A stretch of 38,354 bases of DNA, from NCBI GenBank assembly GCA_017449265.1, contig JAFSJW010000097.1, forward strand, positions 1 to 38,354. The letters run 5' to 3'. Made by a program: the position numbers and the translations under genes. This document shows, piece by piece, positions 29,426 through 37,844 of the stretch (position 1 is its first letter; each line of letters begins with the position of its first letter). Under the pieces are notes generated by a model, which worked only from the letters and a program-made list of their open reading frames with translations, made no database searches and was not told the origin of the DNA. The DNA is from Treponema sp. Lineage in GTDB: Bacteria; Spirochaetota; Spirochaetia; Treponematales; Treponemataceae.

Positions 29426-31894
29426 TTATGCGTTTTTAATCTCGCTGTCATCAACAATAACTTTCTTCAGGTGCCAAATATCTCTTACGTAGTCTTCAAT
29501 AGTTCTGTCAGATGAGAACTTGCCTGAATTTGCAATATTGATGAGAGCCTTTCTTGCCCAGCCTTTTTTATCGGCATAGGCTTTTGCGACTTCTTCCTGT
29601 GCCTTACAGTATTTGTCGAAATCAGCAAGTACATAATAAATATCTGGACGCTGTCCTTCAACACCATAAACCAAAGAATCGTGAATTTCTTTGAAAATCT
29701 GCCGTGTCGGATCATAAGTTCCATCAACAAGCTGCTCAACAACCTTTTCAAGGGCAGGATTGCGTTCAATATACTGCTGAGGGTTGTAAGAATGTTCTTC
29801 TTCCATTTTGAGAATTTCCGGCGTTGTGAGACCAAAGACGAATCCGTTTTCCTTGCCTGCATCTTCGAAAATCTCAATGTTTGCACCGTCGAGGGTTCCG
29901 ATTGTAAGGGCACCATTGACCATAAACTTCATGTTTGATGTTCCCGAAGCTTCTTTTCCGGCTGTTGAAATCTGCTCAGAAACATCCGCTGCCGGGAAGA
30001 TTTTTTCTGCAACAGAAACTCGATAGTTCTCAATGAAGACGACACGGAGCTTGCCACCAATACGGCGGTCATTGTTTACACGCTCCGCAACTGTATTGAT
30101 AAGCTTGATAATTGCTTTTGCACGGCGATAACCAGAAGCCGATTTTGCACCAAAAATGAATGTGCGGTTTGGCGGATTATAGCTCGGATCTTCGATAATT
30201 CGGTTGTAAAGATACATGATGTGAAGAACATTGAGGAGCTGCCTCTTGTACTCATGGAGTCGTTTTACCTGAACATCAAAAATTGAATCGGGGTCAAGGA
30301 ATTCATTCTGCTTGTGCTTGAGGTAATCGACAAGTGCTTCCTTATTGTGTCGTTTAATCTGCATGAGTTCATCAAGTGAAGCGGCATCATCAGCAAATTT
30401 CTCAAGTTCCTTGAGCTTGGTAAGGTCTTTTTCCCAACCATGGCCAATTCGCTTTGTAATGAATTCGGCAAGCTCCGGGTTAGCATTCAAAAGCCAGCGT
30501 CGCTGAGTGATACCGTTTGTCTTATTGTTGAATTTCTTCGGATAAAGGGCATACCATTCTTTAAGTTCCTGATTCTTAAGAAGCTCTGTGTGAAGGGCCG
30601 CAACACCGTTTACACTGAATCCTGCATGAATTGCAAGCCAGGCCATGTAAACCCTTCCATTATGGATGATTGACATGTGGTTCTGTTTTTCGTAGTCAGT
30701 AGGATATTTTGCACGAAGCTCAATCATAAAGCGGCGGTTGATTTCTTCAACAATCTGATAGATTCGCGGGAGCAGTCCCTGGAAGATTGAAATGTCCCAT
30801 TTTTCAAGGGCTTCAGCAAGAATAGTATGGTTGGTGTAGGCAAAGGTCTTCTGAACGATTTCCCAGGCCGCATTCCAGCCAATGCCATATTCATCCAGCA
30901 AGATTCGCATAAGCTCAGGGATAGCCACAACCGGGTGAGTATCATTAAGCTGAATTGCGTGAAGTTCCGGGAATTTTGAGAAATCAGTTCCGTAGTTGTT
31001 TACAAAACGATGAACCAAATCCTGCAAAGAAGCAGAGCAGAAGAAATACTGCTGCTTGAGTCGGAGAACTTTTCCCTGAGGACCATTGTCATTTGGATAA
31101 AGAACTCTGGTTACATTTTCTGCACTATTCTGGCGGAAAACAGCCTCATTGTAGCGCATGTCATTGAAAAGCTGCAAATCGAAGCCATTAGGACTTGAAG
31201 CCTGCCAGAGACGGAGTGTGTTCACAGTGTTTGTGTCATAGCCAACAATTGCAATATCGTAAGGAGTAGCAGTAACTTCCTCGGCATTTTCGATATAGAA
31301 ACGATCCTGACCGTCCGGGGTTTTTCCGTACTTAATTTCACCGCCAAATTTGACAGTTACAGCAAGGTCAGAGCGTTTGATTTCCCATGGATCGCGGTGT
31401 TTGAGCCAGTTATCAGGATATTCAACCTGATAGCCGTTCTCGATTCGCTGCTCGAACATGCCGTACTGATAGCGGATTCCGTAACCATGGCCCGGATAAT
31501 CCAAAGTAGCAAGAGAATCAAGGAAACATGCAGCAAGTCGACCAAGACCACCATTGCCTAAACCAGCATCTGGCTCCTCGTCCTCAACAAGATTGTAATT
31601 AATGTTCATGTCTGCAAGAACTTTTTTGACCTCATCTTTGATTCCAAGGTTGATGAGGTTGTTGCTCAAAGCCCGTCCCATCAAAAATTCTGCAGAAAGA
31701 TAGAAAAGCTGCCTTGTAGGCTTTTTTTCGTACTGATTTCGAGTAGCCATCCAGGCCGGCATAATCAATTCCTGAACAGAAGCAGAAACTGCATCAAACA
31801 AATCGTGGCTGTTAGCCTGAGAAATGTCTTTTCCGTACTGTCGGCGAAGACGAGCGGAAAGATTCCCTCTGAATTTCTCTGCATCAAATTTCAT
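29426..31894 (-). CDS. glgP: Glycogen/alpha-glucan phosphorylase
   Basis: An 822-residue enzyme that releases glucose 1-phosphate from alpha-1,4-glucans with pyridoxal phosphate. Family signatures: PTRQLFYLSAEFLMGRALSN, then DAGLGNGGLGRLAACFLDS, and the cofactor site EASGTSNMKFMVNGA with the Schiff-base Lys near residue 654, followed by IGTLDGANIE. Length equals E. coli GlgP (815). AAGGAG Shine-Dalgarno. It starts 34 bp after glgX, so glgX and glgP form an operon for glycogen breakdown. The C-terminus is intact (VIVDDSEIKNA) and repeat C begins at once behind the stop codon. Confidence 0.98.
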   Translation of the reverse strand: MKFDAEKFRGNLSARLRRQYGKDISQANSHDLFDAVSASVQELIMPAWMATRNQYEKKPTRQLFYLSAEFLMGRALSNNLINLGIKDEVKKVLADMNINYNLVEDEEPDAGLGNGGLGRLAACFLDSLATLDYPGHGYGIRYQYGMFEQRIENGYQVEYPDNWLKHRDPWEIKRSDLAVTVKFGGEIKYGKTPDGQDRFYIENAEEVTATPYDIAIVGYDTNTVNTLRLWQASSPNGFDLQLFNDMRYNEAVFRQNSAENVTRVLYPNDNGPQGKVLRLKQQYFFCSASLQDLVHRFVNNYGTDFSKFPELHAIQLNDTHPVVAIPELMRILLDEYGIGWNAAWEIVQKTFAYTNHTILAEALEKWDISIFQGLLPRIYQIVEEINRRFMIELRAKYPTDYEKQNHMSIIHNGRVYMAWLAIHAGFSVNGVAALHTELLKNQELKEWYALYPKKFNNKTNGITQRRWLLNANPELAEFITKRIGHGWEKDLTKLKELEKFADDAASLDELMQIKRHNKEALVDYLKHKQNEFLDPDSIFDVQVKRLHEYKRQLLNVLHIMYLYNRIIEDPSYNPPNRTFIFGAKSASGYRRAKAIIKLINTVAERVNNDRRIGGKLRVVFIENYRVSVAEKIFPAADVSEQISTAGKEASGTSNMKFMVNGALTIGTLDGANIEIFEDAGKENGFVFGLTTPEILKMEEEHSYNPQQYIERNPALEKVVEQLVDGTYDPTRQIFKEIHDSLVYGVEGQRPDIYYVLADFDKYCKAQEEVAKAYADKKGWARKALINIANSGKFSSDRTIEDYVRDIWHLKKVIVDDSEIKNA

Positions 31895-31928
31895 ATAAAA
31901 CTCCTTTTTCGGTCTGTCCCCGACCGTT

Positions 31929-34031
31929 TTATTTGCTTATTAAAACCAGGATACTGTTTGCCATAACGACATAATGCTCCTGGGAATTTAAGTTTTCTTC
32001 GTTACCGCCAAGCAAAATGCTCGTTCGGTTTCCGATTGATGTGTCAATTGTTCGGAACCATCTTCGGCCGCTTGAAGGTTTGGGAATCGTGATTGTCACA
32101 TCATGTACATCCATGTTCATGGCGACAAAAAAATCATTGTCATCACGCGGAAGCCCCGTTGCTTTTCCTCCCAAACGGAAACCAAGATAACGGTTCATCT
32201 TCTTCCAGTCGGGAATTGTACCGTCATAGTTAAACCAGCTAATATCTGGCGGCTCATTGAAGAGGCTCGTTCTCGCCCCACCGAAAAATTCATGTCGGTG
32301 AAAAACAGGATGCTGATTTCTTAAGGCGATTAAATTCTGCACAAACTCTAAAAGCTGAGCATTGTTTTTTACATCATCCCAATTAAACCATGAAATTTCG
32401 TTATCCTGACAGTAAGCATTGTTATTTCCGCCCTGCGAGCGCCTTACTTCATCCCCAGCAACGAACATGGGAACACCCTGCGATATCATAAGCGTCGTAA
32501 AGAAATTACGAATTTTTTGGGCACGGATAGCCTCAATTTTGGGATTGACCGTCGGACCTTCAAAACCATGGTTATAACTCAAATTATTGTCGCTTCCATC
32601 ACGATTCTCTTCGCCATTCTCTTCGTTGTGCTTGTGGTTGTAAGTGACCAAATCATTCATGGTAAAGCCGTCATGGGCCGTCACAAAATTGATTGAATTG
32701 ACTGGTCCCCGCCCACTTAGAGCATAAAGGTCGTTGGAACCAGCGATTCGCGTGGCAGCTTCATTGGCAATATATTCATCACCACGGATAAAACGGCGGA
32801 TACCGTCCCGGTAGTGGTCATTCCATTCGCACCAGCGACCTCCAGGGAAATTGCCAATCTGATATGCCCCGCCACAATCCCAAGGCTCGGCGATTATTTT
32901 CGTCTTTCGCAAAATTGAATCTTCTGAAATTCGCTTTGTTAGGGGAGCAATATCCGAAGGGCGGCCCTTTTCGTCTCGGGTAAGCTCGCTTGCCAAATCA
33001 AAACGAAAACCATCCACATGCATCTCAAGAACCCAGTAATGCAGGCAATCGATGATAAAATCCTGAACAACAGGATGATTTGCATTCACGGCATTTCCGC
33101 ATCCAGAATAGTTCATGTAATATTCTTTATGGTCAGGAACCAAGTGATAGAAAATTTTATTGTCGAAACCACGGAAATTAAGCGAAACACCGTTCTCATT
33201 GCCCTCAGCTGTGTGATTAAAAACTACATCCAAAAGAACTTCGATTCCGGCATTGTGCAAGGCCTTAACCATGTCCTTAAATTCCCGAACACAGGCACCC
33301 GGCCTTCTGTCGCTGGAGTATGAGCATTTTGGTGCAAAAAAACCAATCGTGCTATAACCCCAGAAATTTTTCATTCGTACGCCGGTCCGGGGATTTATGT
33401 TAGAGTTTTCATATTCGTCAAATTCCATGACAGGCAATAACTCAACTGCTGAAATACCCAAAGACTGAAGATAAGGAATTTTTTCGATTACGCCACGGTA
33501 AGTTCCGGGATGCTCCACTCCCGAAGTCGGAGAGGCAGTAAAGCCTTTTACATGCATTTCGTAAATGATTGATTTTTCCAGAGGAATTTCCAAAGGGAGG
33601 TCGTCTTCCCAATCGTAGGCCTCGTCATCAACAATAACGCATTTCGGCATTCGCTCCAAATTTTTGTCTTTTCCGGGATGCATATACTTAAAAACCGAGC
33701 CTTCGCTGTAAGCTTTTGCCCTTGGATCAAAAAGAGGCTGGTTTTTATCAAAACGATGGCCCCGGCTAGGCGTAAAAGGTCCGTCAACTCGATAGAGATA
33801 CAAGTCTCCGGCTTTGAGCCCTTCTACAAAAACATGCCAAAGATCGCCGGTTTTGTTGGTTTCGGGATTTAACTCAACGGTATGATAGGGTGCCGCATCC
33901 TCTGGGGACGCATATAAATCGAGAAAAATTTTTTTTGCATTACGGCTGAATACCGTAAAATAGACACCCTCTGCCGTGACCGTAGTTCCGGCTCGGCCAA
34001 CCTTTCCAGGTGAAACCCGAATAGAATCCAT
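31929..34031 (-). CDS. glgX: Glycogen debranching enzyme (GH13 isoamylase type)
   Basis: A 700-residue GH13 enzyme that hydrolyses alpha-1,6 branches of glycogen limit dextrins. N-terminal CBM48 domain (about 10-110, GVYFTVFSRNAKKIFLDLY), then the barrel with VLLDVVFNHTAEG, nucleophile Asp near residue 343 in VDGFRFDLAS, acid/base Glu near 381 in IIAEPWD, and TAHDGFT near 453. Overall order and length match GlgX/TreX. The ATG at 34031 lacks a Shine-Dalgarno; a promoter with a palindromic operator lies immediately upstream. First gene of the glgX-glgP operon: debranching followed by phosphorolysis. Confidence 0.95.
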   Translation of the reverse strand: MDSIRVSPGKVGRAGTTVTAEGVYFTVFSRNAKKIFLDLYASPEDAAPYHTVELNPETNKTGDLWHVFVEGLKAGDLYLYRVDGPFTPSRGHRFDKNQPLFDPRAKAYSEGSVFKYMHPGKDKNLERMPKCVIVDDEAYDWEDDLPLEIPLEKSIIYEMHVKGFTASPTSGVEHPGTYRGVIEKIPYLQSLGISAVELLPVMEFDEYENSNINPRTGVRMKNFWGYSTIGFFAPKCSYSSDRRPGACVREFKDMVKALHNAGIEVLLDVVFNHTAEGNENGVSLNFRGFDNKIFYHLVPDHKEYYMNYSGCGNAVNANHPVVQDFIIDCLHYWVLEMHVDGFRFDLASELTRDEKGRPSDIAPLTKRISEDSILRKTKIIAEPWDCGGAYQIGNFPGGRWCEWNDHYRDGIRRFIRGDEYIANEAATRIAGSNDLYALSGRGPVNSINFVTAHDGFTMNDLVTYNHKHNEENGEENRDGSDNNLSYNHGFEGPTVNPKIEAIRAQKIRNFFTTLMISQGVPMFVAGDEVRRSQGGNNNAYCQDNEISWFNWDDVKNNAQLLEFVQNLIALRNQHPVFHRHEFFGGARTSLFNEPPDISWFNYDGTIPDWKKMNRYLGFRLGGKATGLPRDDNDFFVAMNMDVHDVTITIPKPSSGRRWFRTIDTSIGNRTSILLGGNEENLNSQEHYVVMANSILVLISK

Positions 34032-34039
34032 AGATTACA

Positions 34040-34068
34040 ATTTTAACACAGCTGTGTAAAAATTTAAA
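34040..34068 (-). promoter_or_regulatory. glgX promoter with palindromic operator
   Basis: Minus strand: TTTAAA-17-TAAAAT ending 8 nt before the glgX ATG. The spacer holds the perfect 12-bp palindrome ACACAGCTGTGT (34046-34057), extendable with TTTT/AAAA on either side after one mismatch. Position and form fit a repressor of the LacI/GntR sort; which one is unknown. Confidence 0.5.
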
Positions 34069-34111
34069 GGTAAAATTCAGTAGAAAAAATTTGTGAACTA
34101 GCCGTGATTGC

Positions 34112-35434
34112 TTAGAAAGAAATTTTTCCCCTCAGAGTCAGACAAGTCAAATCATGGTAAGCACCGTACAAGCCATCTTTTCCATCCGGGCCTTCCAAAA
34201 AGATGTTTCCGACAATTGAGAGTTTTATAGAATCACTGAGACTATATTCAGCAGAAAGCTCCGTATTTGAAGAAAAATCCCTCAAATCAAGAAAAGCCAG
34301 GCCAGAAAGTGTAAGGGTTTCATTCAAGAGATTTTTCTCAAGTGAAAGACTCAGTTGATGATTATAACTTTTCCTGTCAAGATTTTCCGACTTGCCAAAA
34401 ACTCCGTCACCAATGTACTGCATGTTTATTGTCCAGCCATCGCTTAAAGACCAGTCCAAGCCAGCCAAGGCCAAAATCTGATTGTGGTCTTCAAAACTTT
34501 CAGAATCCTCTCCCCCAATCTGTCTGGCAGCTTGATATTCAGCACTTGTCTGCATCTTCCTTTTCGGGAAAAAGGCCGACTCCAATCGGAAGACAAAATC
34601 CCCGACAGGAATAGCCGAATCCACACCGAACATGGCCATTCGCTCGTAGCTGCCGCTTACGCTAATACCCGAAGCCCCTTGCGTGTAAGAAATGAAAGGC
34701 ATGTCGTCCCAGCCGTAAAATCCATAAAATGACAAATCAAAAGATGAAAAATACATGCCCAGCCTAGCAGCATATTCACTGTTGGCGAATTTTTTTTCTG
34801 GAAGCTCAAAATCATCATAGCGTGATGGAGTTTCCAAAACAAAATTATCCGGGAAATTAATTCGTCGCAAAGGATTATTTTTTGCAAGTGGCATCGTGCT
34901 GGGAGTAAAGAAAGGAATCCAGTATGCATCTGCCTGAACTTTTTCCCCGATGAAAGAAAGCCTGAGTGCATCAATACCCTGACGACTTTCTTTGTAAGTT
35001 GAGGCAATTATATTCGATTCATCCTGCGGACACAAAATATCGGTAATCTGAATGCCGTCAGCCTTGCCCCATGCAGAAATCTGCCGACCAGCACGCAAAG
35101 CCCAGAATCCACCGTTATAATCGTAGTACGCTTCTTTTAGTTTGAGGGAAAAATGCCCGTCATCACTGACAAAAGCCGAAATTCCATTAGATGACTGACT
35201 TCCAATGTCATCAGCTATCAGAATCGCCTCGACATTTACCATACTGTCATCAAAATAAGCCTTAAATGTATTCGCAAATGAAATAGAGCCTGCAAGGAAG
35301 CGAGCTTCATTATCATGGGTTCCCGGCATACCTAATCCAGCCTGAACAGTCAATTCCCCATTATAGCGAAAGTCTTGGGAAAATGCCTGAAAAAACAAAA
35401 AGAATGAGGTCACAAACAATAGTATTTTTTTCAC
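34112..35434 (-). CDS. Putative outer-membrane beta-barrel protein (DUF1302-like)
   Basis: About 440 residues. A GTG at 35434 (VKKILLFVTSFFLFFQAFSQ as signal peptide) has AGGAG 7 nt upstream and is preferred over a TTG at 35452, which would put the Shine-Dalgarno inside the gene. The mature protein is made of repeated amphipathic strands; LRAGRQISAWGKADGIQITD resembles the conserved turn of DUF1302-type and related porin-like proteins. Terminal residue Phe after LRGKIS, as in other barrels. Alone between uup and glgX, both on the same strand, with a very AT-rich 112-bp upstream gap. A role in lipid or small-molecule passage is possible, not shown. Confidence 0.75.
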   Translation of the reverse strand: MKKILLFVTSFFLFFQAFSQDFRYNGELTVQAGLGMPGTHDNEARFLAGSISFANTFKAYFDDSMVNVEAILIADDIGSQSSNGISAFVSDDGHFSLKLKEAYYDYNGGFWALRAGRQISAWGKADGIQITDILCPQDESNIIASTYKESRQGIDALRLSFIGEKVQADAYWIPFFTPSTMPLAKNNPLRRINFPDNFVLETPSRYDDFELPEKKFANSEYAARLGMYFSSFDLSFYGFYGWDDMPFISYTQGASGISVSGSYERMAMFGVDSAIPVGDFVFRLESAFFPKRKMQTSAEYQAARQIGGEDSESFEDHNQILALAGLDWSLSDGWTINMQYIGDGVFGKSENLDRKSYNHQLSLSLEKNLLNETLTLSGLAFLDLRDFSSNTELSAEYSLSDSIKLSIVGNIFLEGPDGKDGLYGAYHDLTCLTLRGKISF

Positions 35435-35546
35435 TATAAATCTCCTACACAAATCGCATATATTTCAGTTTAATTCGCAAGTAAAAATCCTGCAAGAAAT
35501 TTTAAAAATTAAAATTTTACCAATAAAAATTTAACCTTCCATTAAA

Positions 35547-37643
35547 TTAGCTCAGTTCAGCCAGCTCTTCCCAGCGAGCATAATCTGCAGTCAATTTTGC
35601 TTCTACGCTTTTGTATTCTTCACCAGCTTTCTGTGCAACAGTAAAATCCGAAGAAGTCATTTCGCTTTCAAGGACTGATTTTCGCTCTTCCAGCTCCATA
35701 ATTTCTGCTTCAAGATTCTCAAACTCTTTTTGTTCTTTGAAAGTCTTTTTGCGGGGTTTTACTGCTTTTATGGGGGAAGTCTCCCCCTCGCTACAAGCGT
35801 CCGTTGCACTTCCGCTTTCCGCTACCCCCTCTGCGGGGACACCCCGCAACGCCCCGTTCAAAAGACACGGTTCAGGCACAGCCTTCACCGAGACTCGCTC
35901 AAAACCTGTCTCACAGGTTTTGCCGGCTTTGCCGTCGCTCCCTACCTTAAAATCCCCCTTTTTAGAACTACCGTTCGTTATCTTAGTATTATTCTCAGAA
36001 GAATTACTCCTAGTTCCTAACTCCTCACTCCTAACTTTCTCTTCCAGATATTCAATGTATTCAGAACATTTGCCAACAAAGCCTGAAATTCCGCCGTCAT
36101 CTTCCATAATGAACATGGTATCGGCGATTTTGTCCATAAAATAGCGGTCGTGACTAACGATGAGTAGGCATCCCTTATAGCCAAGCAGGAATTCTTCGAG
36201 GATATTCATGGTGAAGATGTCAAAGTCGTTGGTCGGCTCGTCCAAAATCAGAAAATTTGGGTTAGAAATCAAAAGGCGAACAAGAAAAACTCGTTTCCGC
36301 TCACCGCCGCTCAAAGTCGAGAGCATGGAATGCTGAATTTTCCCCTCAAAGCCAAACTGCTTTAAAAAAAGACTTGCGGAAAGTGTGCGGCCGTCATTCA
36401 TCTCAACCACATCAGCGGCTTCCTTGATATAGTCAAGCACGGTCATGCTCAAGTCTTTGAAAACCGGATTCTGCTGGTAGTAGCCGAAAAATGTATTCTC
36501 GCCCTTTATAACTTCGCCTGAGTCCGGTGGCAAATTGCCTGTAATGATGTTCAAAAGCGTAGACTTGCCGCTTCCATTCCCGCCGAAAATGCCGATTTTT
36601 TCTCCCTTGCTGAATGTGTAGGAAAAATCCTGAATGACAGGCGCATTGTCCGAAGTCTTTAAGAAATTTTTTGAGATTCCGTGCAACTCAAGAATCTTTC
36701 CGCCAAGGCGACGGCCCGCAACCTCAAACTGAAAGCCCTTGTCTTTAGCGAACTTTTCCCGGTTTATAAGTTGCATGTCCCGCTGGATTCTCGCCTTTGC
36801 CTTTGTTCCACGGGCACAAGGACCACGACGGAGCCAGTCACGCTCAAAACGAAGGACGCTTTCAATCCGCCGCTCGGTATTTTCCTCAATTCCGGCCTCA
36901 ATTTCCTTTTTTTCGAGGTAGGTGGAATAGTTGCCCTCATAAAGTTTTAAATGGTAGCGGAAAAGTTCATAGATATTGTTGCAGACAGCATCCAGAAAAT
37001 AGCGGTCATGCGTGACCATGAGAACAGTTCGCTTTGTGTCGTGAAGGTAATTCTGAAGCCAGTAAATCGTCTGAATGTCCAGATGGTTGGTCGGCTCGTC
37101 CAAAAGAAGGAGCTTAGTGTCCTCAACAAGAACCTGTGCCAGTGCGACTTTTTTGACCATACCACCCGAAAGTGCCTTCATTTTTCGGCTAAGGTCGTTG
37201 ATTCCAAGCACTCCCAGAATCGAGCGAATCTGGCTTTCGTAGTTCCACAGGTCGCCTTTATCCATTTCAAGAGTTAGTGCGTCAAAGCGTGACTGCTGAC
37301 CGTTAGTTAGACCATCAGCCATTTTCTCACACAATTCTTCATATTCATTGATTATTTTGAGCTTGGGACTTTCTGACTTAAAAATATGCTCACGGATTGT
37401 ATTTTCGCCGTTAAATTCAGGATTCTGTGGAAGATAACTAACTCCCGATAGTTTGTTTATTGTAATCTGTCCGTCATCAGCTGGCAAAACTCCCGCAATT
37501 ACATTCAAAAGCGTTGATTTTCCGGTTCCGTTGCGACCGATAATGGCAGCTTTGTCGCCTTCGTTGAGGCCAAAAGTGACATCTTTAAAAAGAGGAGCTT
37601 CCCGCCCCATTTTGGAAAGTCCAGAAATAGAAAGTATATTCAT
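35547..37643 (-). CDS. uup: ABC-F family ATPase, Uup type
   Basis: A 698-residue soluble protein with two ABC ATPase domains: Walker A GRNGTGKST (36-44) and GGNGSGKST, signatures LSGGMVKKV and LSGGERKRV, Walker B LLLLDEPTNHLD and FLILDEPTNDFD. ABC-F proteins act on ribosomes or DNA rather than transport. The C-terminal 65 residues (KKTFKEQKEFENLEAEIMEL onward) are the Uup coiled-coil domain. Between the second ATPase and that domain lies an extra segment of about 97 residues (533-630) rich in Gly, Glu, Ser and Lys, made by repeat DNA (35755-36045). Starts at an ATG overlapped by the upstream micro-ORF stop (ATGA). Confidence 0.95.
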   Translation of the reverse strand: MNILSISGLSKMGREAPLFKDVTFGLNEGDKAAIIGRNGTGKSTLLNVIAGVLPADDGQITINKLSGVSYLPQNPEFNGENTIREHIFKSESPKLKIINEYEELCEKMADGLTNGQQSRFDALTLEMDKGDLWNYESQIRSILGVLGINDLSRKMKALSGGMVKKVALAQVLVEDTKLLLLDEPTNHLDIQTIYWLQNYLHDTKRTVLMVTHDRYFLDAVCNNIYELFRYHLKLYEGNYSTYLEKKEIEAGIEENTERRIESVLRFERDWLRRGPCARGTKAKARIQRDMQLINREKFAKDKGFQFEVAGRRLGGKILELHGISKNFLKTSDNAPVIQDFSYTFSKGEKIGIFGGNGSGKSTLLNIITGNLPPDSGEVIKGENTFFGYYQQNPVFKDLSMTVLDYIKEAADVVEMNDGRTLSASLFLKQFGFEGKIQHSMLSTLSGGERKRVFLVRLLISNPNFLILDEPTNDFDIFTMNILEEFLLGYKGCLLIVSHDRYFMDKIADTMFIMEDDGGISGFVGKCSEYIEYLEEKVRSEELGTRSNSSENNTKITNGSSKKGDFKVGSDGKAGKTCETGFERVSVKAVPEPCLLNGALRGVPAEGVAESGSATDACSEGETSPIKAVKPRKKTFKEQKEFENLEAEIMELEERKSVLESEMTSSDFTVAQKAGEEYKSVEAKLTADYARWEELAELS
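35755..36045. repeat. Dispersed palindromic repeat, copy B, in frame inside uup
   Basis: Module 1 lies at 35772-35855 (blocks GGGGGAAGTCTCCCCCTCGC 35772-35791, TTTCCGCTACCCCCTCT 35816-35832, hairpin GCGGGG-ACA-CCCCGC). Module 2 is at 35869-35950 with hairpin AAAACCTGT-CTC-ACAGGTTTT (35901-35921). A run of degenerate heptamers follows at 36008-36035. All is translated without a stop as the linker of Uup. Module orientation differs from copy A, where module 2 sits inside module 1. Confidence 0.85.
36008..36035. repeat. Four degenerate tandem heptamers in the uup linker
   Basis: TCCTAGT, TCCTAAC, TCCTCAC, TCCTAAC in direct succession. On the coding strand they encode part of KVRSEELGTRS. Heptamer runs of this kind can change length by slippage; seven-base units would shift the uup frame unless changed in threes. 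Confidence 0.7.
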
Positions 37644-37741
37644 AGCTCACAGCGCGACAAGGATGTCGCGTTCTCCCAAAAAGCAAGTTTAATCTGCGAA
37701 TGCGTCAGCAGTCGCTGCGGCACGGAGGCCGGGATATTCAT
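37640..37741 (-). CDS. Micro-ORF 2 upstream of uup (33 residues)
   Basis: Encoded by the second 98-bp repeat: begins MNIPASVPQRLLTHSQ and ends SLSRCEL. Its TGA overlaps the uup ATG (ATGA). No recognisable domain. It may be translated as a relay towards uup or may be a by-product of the duplication. Confidence 0.35.
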   Translation of the reverse strand: MNIPASVPQRLLTHSQIKLAFWENATSLSRCEL

Positions 37742-37844
37742 AATTTACAGCGCGACAAGGATGTCGCGTTCTCCCAAAAAGCAAGTTTAATCTGCGAATG
37801 CGTCAGCAGTCGCTGCGGCACGGAGGCCGGGATGTTCATAAGTT
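37649..37844. repeat. Two tandem 98-bp direct repeats
   Basis: Copies at 37649-37746 and 37747-37844 differ at two positions only. Each holds the hairpins CGCGACA-AGGA-TGTCGCG and CGGC/GCCG around CGGAGG, and each ends with the complement of TATGAA(T/C)AT, the sequence at the uup start codon. The repeats sit between the stop of the 100-residue gene and uup. Confidence 0.95.
37738..37839 (-). CDS. Micro-ORF 1 upstream of uup (33 residues)
   Basis: Encoded by the first 98-bp repeat on this strand; same peptide as micro-ORF 2 except the penultimate residue (CKL for CEL). Starts 3 nt after the stop codon of the 100-residue gene, with AGGAAG about 11 nt upstream. Its TGA overlaps the ATG of micro-ORF 2 (ATGA). 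Confidence 0.35.
   Translation of the reverse strand: MNIPASVPQRLLTHSQIKLAFWENATSLSRCKL

Noticed and set aside
37649..37844. CRISPR array
   Set aside because: Only two units, contiguous, with no spacers between repeats and no cas genes; they are tandem direct repeats.
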